Below, in pieces: positions 13,585 to 15,563 of a DNA stretch of 15,563 nucleotides. This stretch comes from an uncultured Bacteroidales bacterium (GTDB lineage Bacteria > Bacteroidota > Bacteroidia > Bacteroidales > UBA932), in NCBI GenBank assembly GCA_937890845.1, contig CALADR010000394.1:1-15563 (forward strand), in the 5' to 3' direction. The notes beneath the pieces were generated by a model. That model searched no databases, was not told where the DNA came from, and was given only the letters and a program-made list of their open reading frames with translations. Each line of letters starts with the position of its first letter. Position 1 is the first letter of the stretch. Both the position numbers and the translations under genes were made by a program.

Positions 13585-15563
13585 TTAAAAGTTGATGTTC
13601 AGACGGAGTGAGTAAGTACGAGGACGAGGCCAGATAGAGCCGTCAATTCCGTTCACTCCAGGTATTTCAGGGTCTACACCACTATATTTGGTGATTACAA
13701 ACACATTCTGTACACCAAATGCAAGACGGATGTCACCTTTCCAGCGAGGGAATTTCCTGAATGTATATCCGAGGTTTATGTCGTCCATACGGAAGAATGA
13801 CGCATTCTCAAGAAACATGTCAGAATACCACTGCTCTCCGCTGTTGGCAGCCATGAAGCCTGTATCTTTCACCAGCTTTGCGAAGTTAGGCAAGTTACCG
13901 GCGTTGATATCAATATTTGAAGTCGAGTTGGCTGAGGCAAAGTCATTGAATGCCCAGTTTCCTGCAGAGCCGTGACCGTTGAAACCGAAATCCCAGTTCC
14001 TGAAAGAAAGTTTGAGGTTCAGACCATAGAAGAAGTCAGGATTAGGACTCTTTCCTGTCATGTAGCGGTCTGCCTGAGTTATGGATCCGTCTCCGTCCCT
14101 GTCAACCATCGCATTCTGTACAGGCCTGCCCTCGCTGTCATATACCTGCTGGAAAGTATAGAAAGTATATGGAGCATGACCGACCATGTGACGCTGGAGG
14201 AGGTTACCGGTACCCTTAGTGATTCCTCCTGTCTGGAGAGAGTAATTAGGATCGTTGGTATTGTTAAGTTTTGTGAACTCAGTACTCTGGAAAGTTCCAT
14301 TGAAACCGATAGAAAGATTCCAGTCTTCATTACTTACAGGAATGAAGTTCAGGGCAAACTCGATTCCCTTGTTCCTCATTGATCCGATATTTGTCAGTAC
14401 CGTGTTGCCAAAGTTTGAACCCATAGGCGTAATGACTGTATTCAGAAGATCCTTTGTATCACGCAGATATGCGTCTACATTACCGCTGATTCGTCCGTCT
14501 ATGAAACCGAAATCAACACCGACATTGTAGGTAGTGGTAGTCTCCCACTTGATACCCGGATCATATGCCTGAGGAGTAAGATAGAACATATAGCCTGCAT
14601 TTCCCATAAGATACTGTTTGTAAACGTCAGTTGACATCGAATATCTGGCAAGGTGTGGATAGTTGCTTCCTATTTCCTGCTGTCCTGTCATACCGGCACT
14701 GAGTCTGAGTTTGAGGGCAGACACTGCTCCTGAACCTTTCAGGAATGACTCTTCCTTGATATTCCAGGCGAATGCTCCTGATGGGAAGAGACCCCAGCGT
14801 GTATCAGGTGCAAAGCGTGAAGAACCGTCACCACGGAGTGAAAATGTAAACAGGTATCTTGAATCGATGGAGTAGTTGATACGTCCGTAGAACGAAACCA
14901 GGAAACTCTCCTGCTTGTTGTAAGGATAGCGGGAGTCATCTCCTTTCTGCTCTTTGGTCTCGTTGAAATATGAAACTGAATGGTCAGAACTGTAGAAATG
15001 CTGCCAAGAATAACCTGCCATCACGTCCAGATGGTGGATTCCCCACTCTTTGTTAAGATTGGCATAAAACTCGAGGATCTGGTTCCTGCGGAAGTTTGAA
15101 AACTTGCTGTATTGTCCCCATCCACGTGCCTCTGTGTCAGAATAAGCCTGGAAAGAACCTGGTTTCACACCATTGTGTCCCGTTGTCATGGACATATCCA
15201 GTCCGAGACTGAGGTTAAATCTCAAGGCTTCGAATCCGTGTACCTTATAATCTATCTGTGCGTTTCCGATGAAACGTTTTGCATCAACATAATTGTCAAC
15301 ATCGTAGAGTTTTGAAAGTGGACCTGCTCCGAGAAGTGTATTAGGAGCGAATTCCTCTCCACGACCTGTACCATAGTTCCAGAAACCGTTGGTAGTGGTG
15401 TAGTCAATAGAACCATCTTCATTTCTCCAGTAAGGGTCAATGGTCGGGTTGAAGAATGCAGCAGAACCTACTACTCCTCCGTCTGCATAGTTCTGATGTG
15501 TATAGACTCCCTTTCCGTTGAGACTTATAGTCAGGTGTTTGTCAAAGAAATTAGGAGCCAGGC
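13585..15563 (-). CDS. susC: SusC-like TonB-dependent outer-membrane transporter (N-terminus missing)
   Basis: The frame stays open from the TAA at 13585-13587 to the right edge of the window, about 658 residues; full-length SusC proteins are near 1000. The in-frame TTG at 15225 is internal: the codons upstream of it read as typical SusC sequence (for example AAFFNPTIDPYWRNEDG). What is present is the C-terminal beta-barrel, with alternating aromatic strands, the usual TGKSPNPDFFYGLNLKLSF and FRMDDINLGYTFRKFP segments, and the C-terminal strand ending SLRLNINF, suited to insertion by the BAM complex. The plug, the carboxypeptidase-like N-terminal domain, TonB box and signal peptide lie outside. 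It is the first visible gene of the operon, so the promoter is also outside. The substrate is inferred from the neighbours: starch-derived maltooligosaccharides imported with energy from TonB-ExbBD. Confidence 0.94.
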   Translation of the reverse strand, partial: LAPNFFDKHLTISLNGKGVYTHQNYADGGVVGSAAFFNPTIDPYWRNEDGSIDYTTTNGFWNYGTGRGEEFAPNTLLGAGPLSKLYDVDNYVDAKRFIGNAQIDYKVHGFEALRFNLSLGLDMSMTTGHNGVKPGSFQAYSDTEARGWGQYSKFSNFRRNQILEFYANLNKEWGIHHLDVMAGYSWQHFYSSDHSVSYFNETKEQKGDDSRYPYNKQESFLVSFYGRINYSIDSRYLFTFSLRGDGSSRFAPDTRWGLFPSGAFAWNIKEESFLKGSGAVSALKLRLSAGMTGQQEIGSNYPHLARYSMSTDVYKQYLMGNAGYMFYLTPQAYDPGIKWETTTTYNVGVDFGFIDGRISGNVDAYLRDTKDLLNTVITPMGSNFGNTVLTNIGSMRNKGIEFALNFIPVSNEDWNLSIGFNGTFQSTEFTKLNNTNDPNYSLQTGGITKGTGNLLQRHMVGHAPYTFYTFQQVYDSEGRPVQNAMVDRDGDGSITQADRYMTGKSPNPDFFYGLNLKLSFRNWDFGFNGHGSAGNWAFNDFASANSTSNIDINAGNLPNFAKLVKDTGFMAANSGEQWYSDMFLENASFFRMDDINLGYTFRKFPRWKGDIRLAFGVQNVFVITKYSGVDPEIPGVNGIDGSIWPRPRTYSLRLNINF

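Noticed and set aside
13585..15225. SusC as a complete short gene starting at 15225
   Set aside because: The codon at 15225 is TTG, and the frame stays open to the window edge with recognisable SusC sequence, so the gene is truncated by the window and not short.
1..15563. Insertion sequences, CRISPR arrays, tRNA or rRNA genes
   Set aside because: No transposase or integrase frame, no spaced direct repeats, and no recognisable RNA gene were found on either strand.

Overview
The window is part of a starch/alpha-glucan utilization locus (a Sus-type polysaccharide utilization locus) from a member of the Bacteroidota, most likely a gut-type Bacteroidales. The evidence is the adjacent SusC/SusD pair, a run of lipoproteins with clear lipoboxes, a BACON domain, GH97 and several GH13 enzymes, and AT-rich leaders without Shine-Dalgarno sequences. 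The genus cannot be determined from what is visible.

Layout. One 5'-truncated gene on the + strand (1-759, unrecognised, possibly a beta-propeller protein) converges on a seven-gene minus-strand cluster. Between them lies a 155-base gap holding a compound hairpin (822-864) that probably ends both transcripts. Read in the direction of transcription, from the right edge leftward, the cluster is: SusC-like TonB-dependent transporter (N-terminus outside the window), SusD-like glycan-binding lipoprotein, a SusE/F-like lipoprotein with two extra C-terminal starch-binding modules, a large multidomain GH13 enzyme, a type I pullulanase, a SusA-like neopullulanase/cyclomaltodextrinase, and a SusB-like GH97 alpha-glucosidase. 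Gaps are 12, 18, 74, 30, 37 and 4 bases, so the genes are probably one transcription unit. The 74-base gap carries an 11-bp hairpin that separates the binding/transport half from the enzyme half. The operon promoter and any SusR-type regulator would lie beyond the right edge.

How the genes work together (inferred from the families). SusD and the SusE-like protein hold starch at the cell surface and SusC imports oligosaccharides. The large GH13 enzyme cuts internal alpha-1,4 links, pullulanase removes alpha-1,6 branches, neopullulanase shortens maltooligosaccharides, and the GH97 enzyme releases glucose.

Most unusual points. The large GH13 enzyme has a SusE/F-like beta-sandwich module inserted into its catalytic barrel just after the fourth conserved region. 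The SusE-like protein carries two CBM26-like modules behind a Pro-Glu repeat linker. There is no canonical SusG or SusF in the window. Two RNA-hairpin candidates (10088-10115 and 3119-3151) may tune expression within the operon. No wholly new system is evident: this is a rearranged and domain-shuffled version of a known one.
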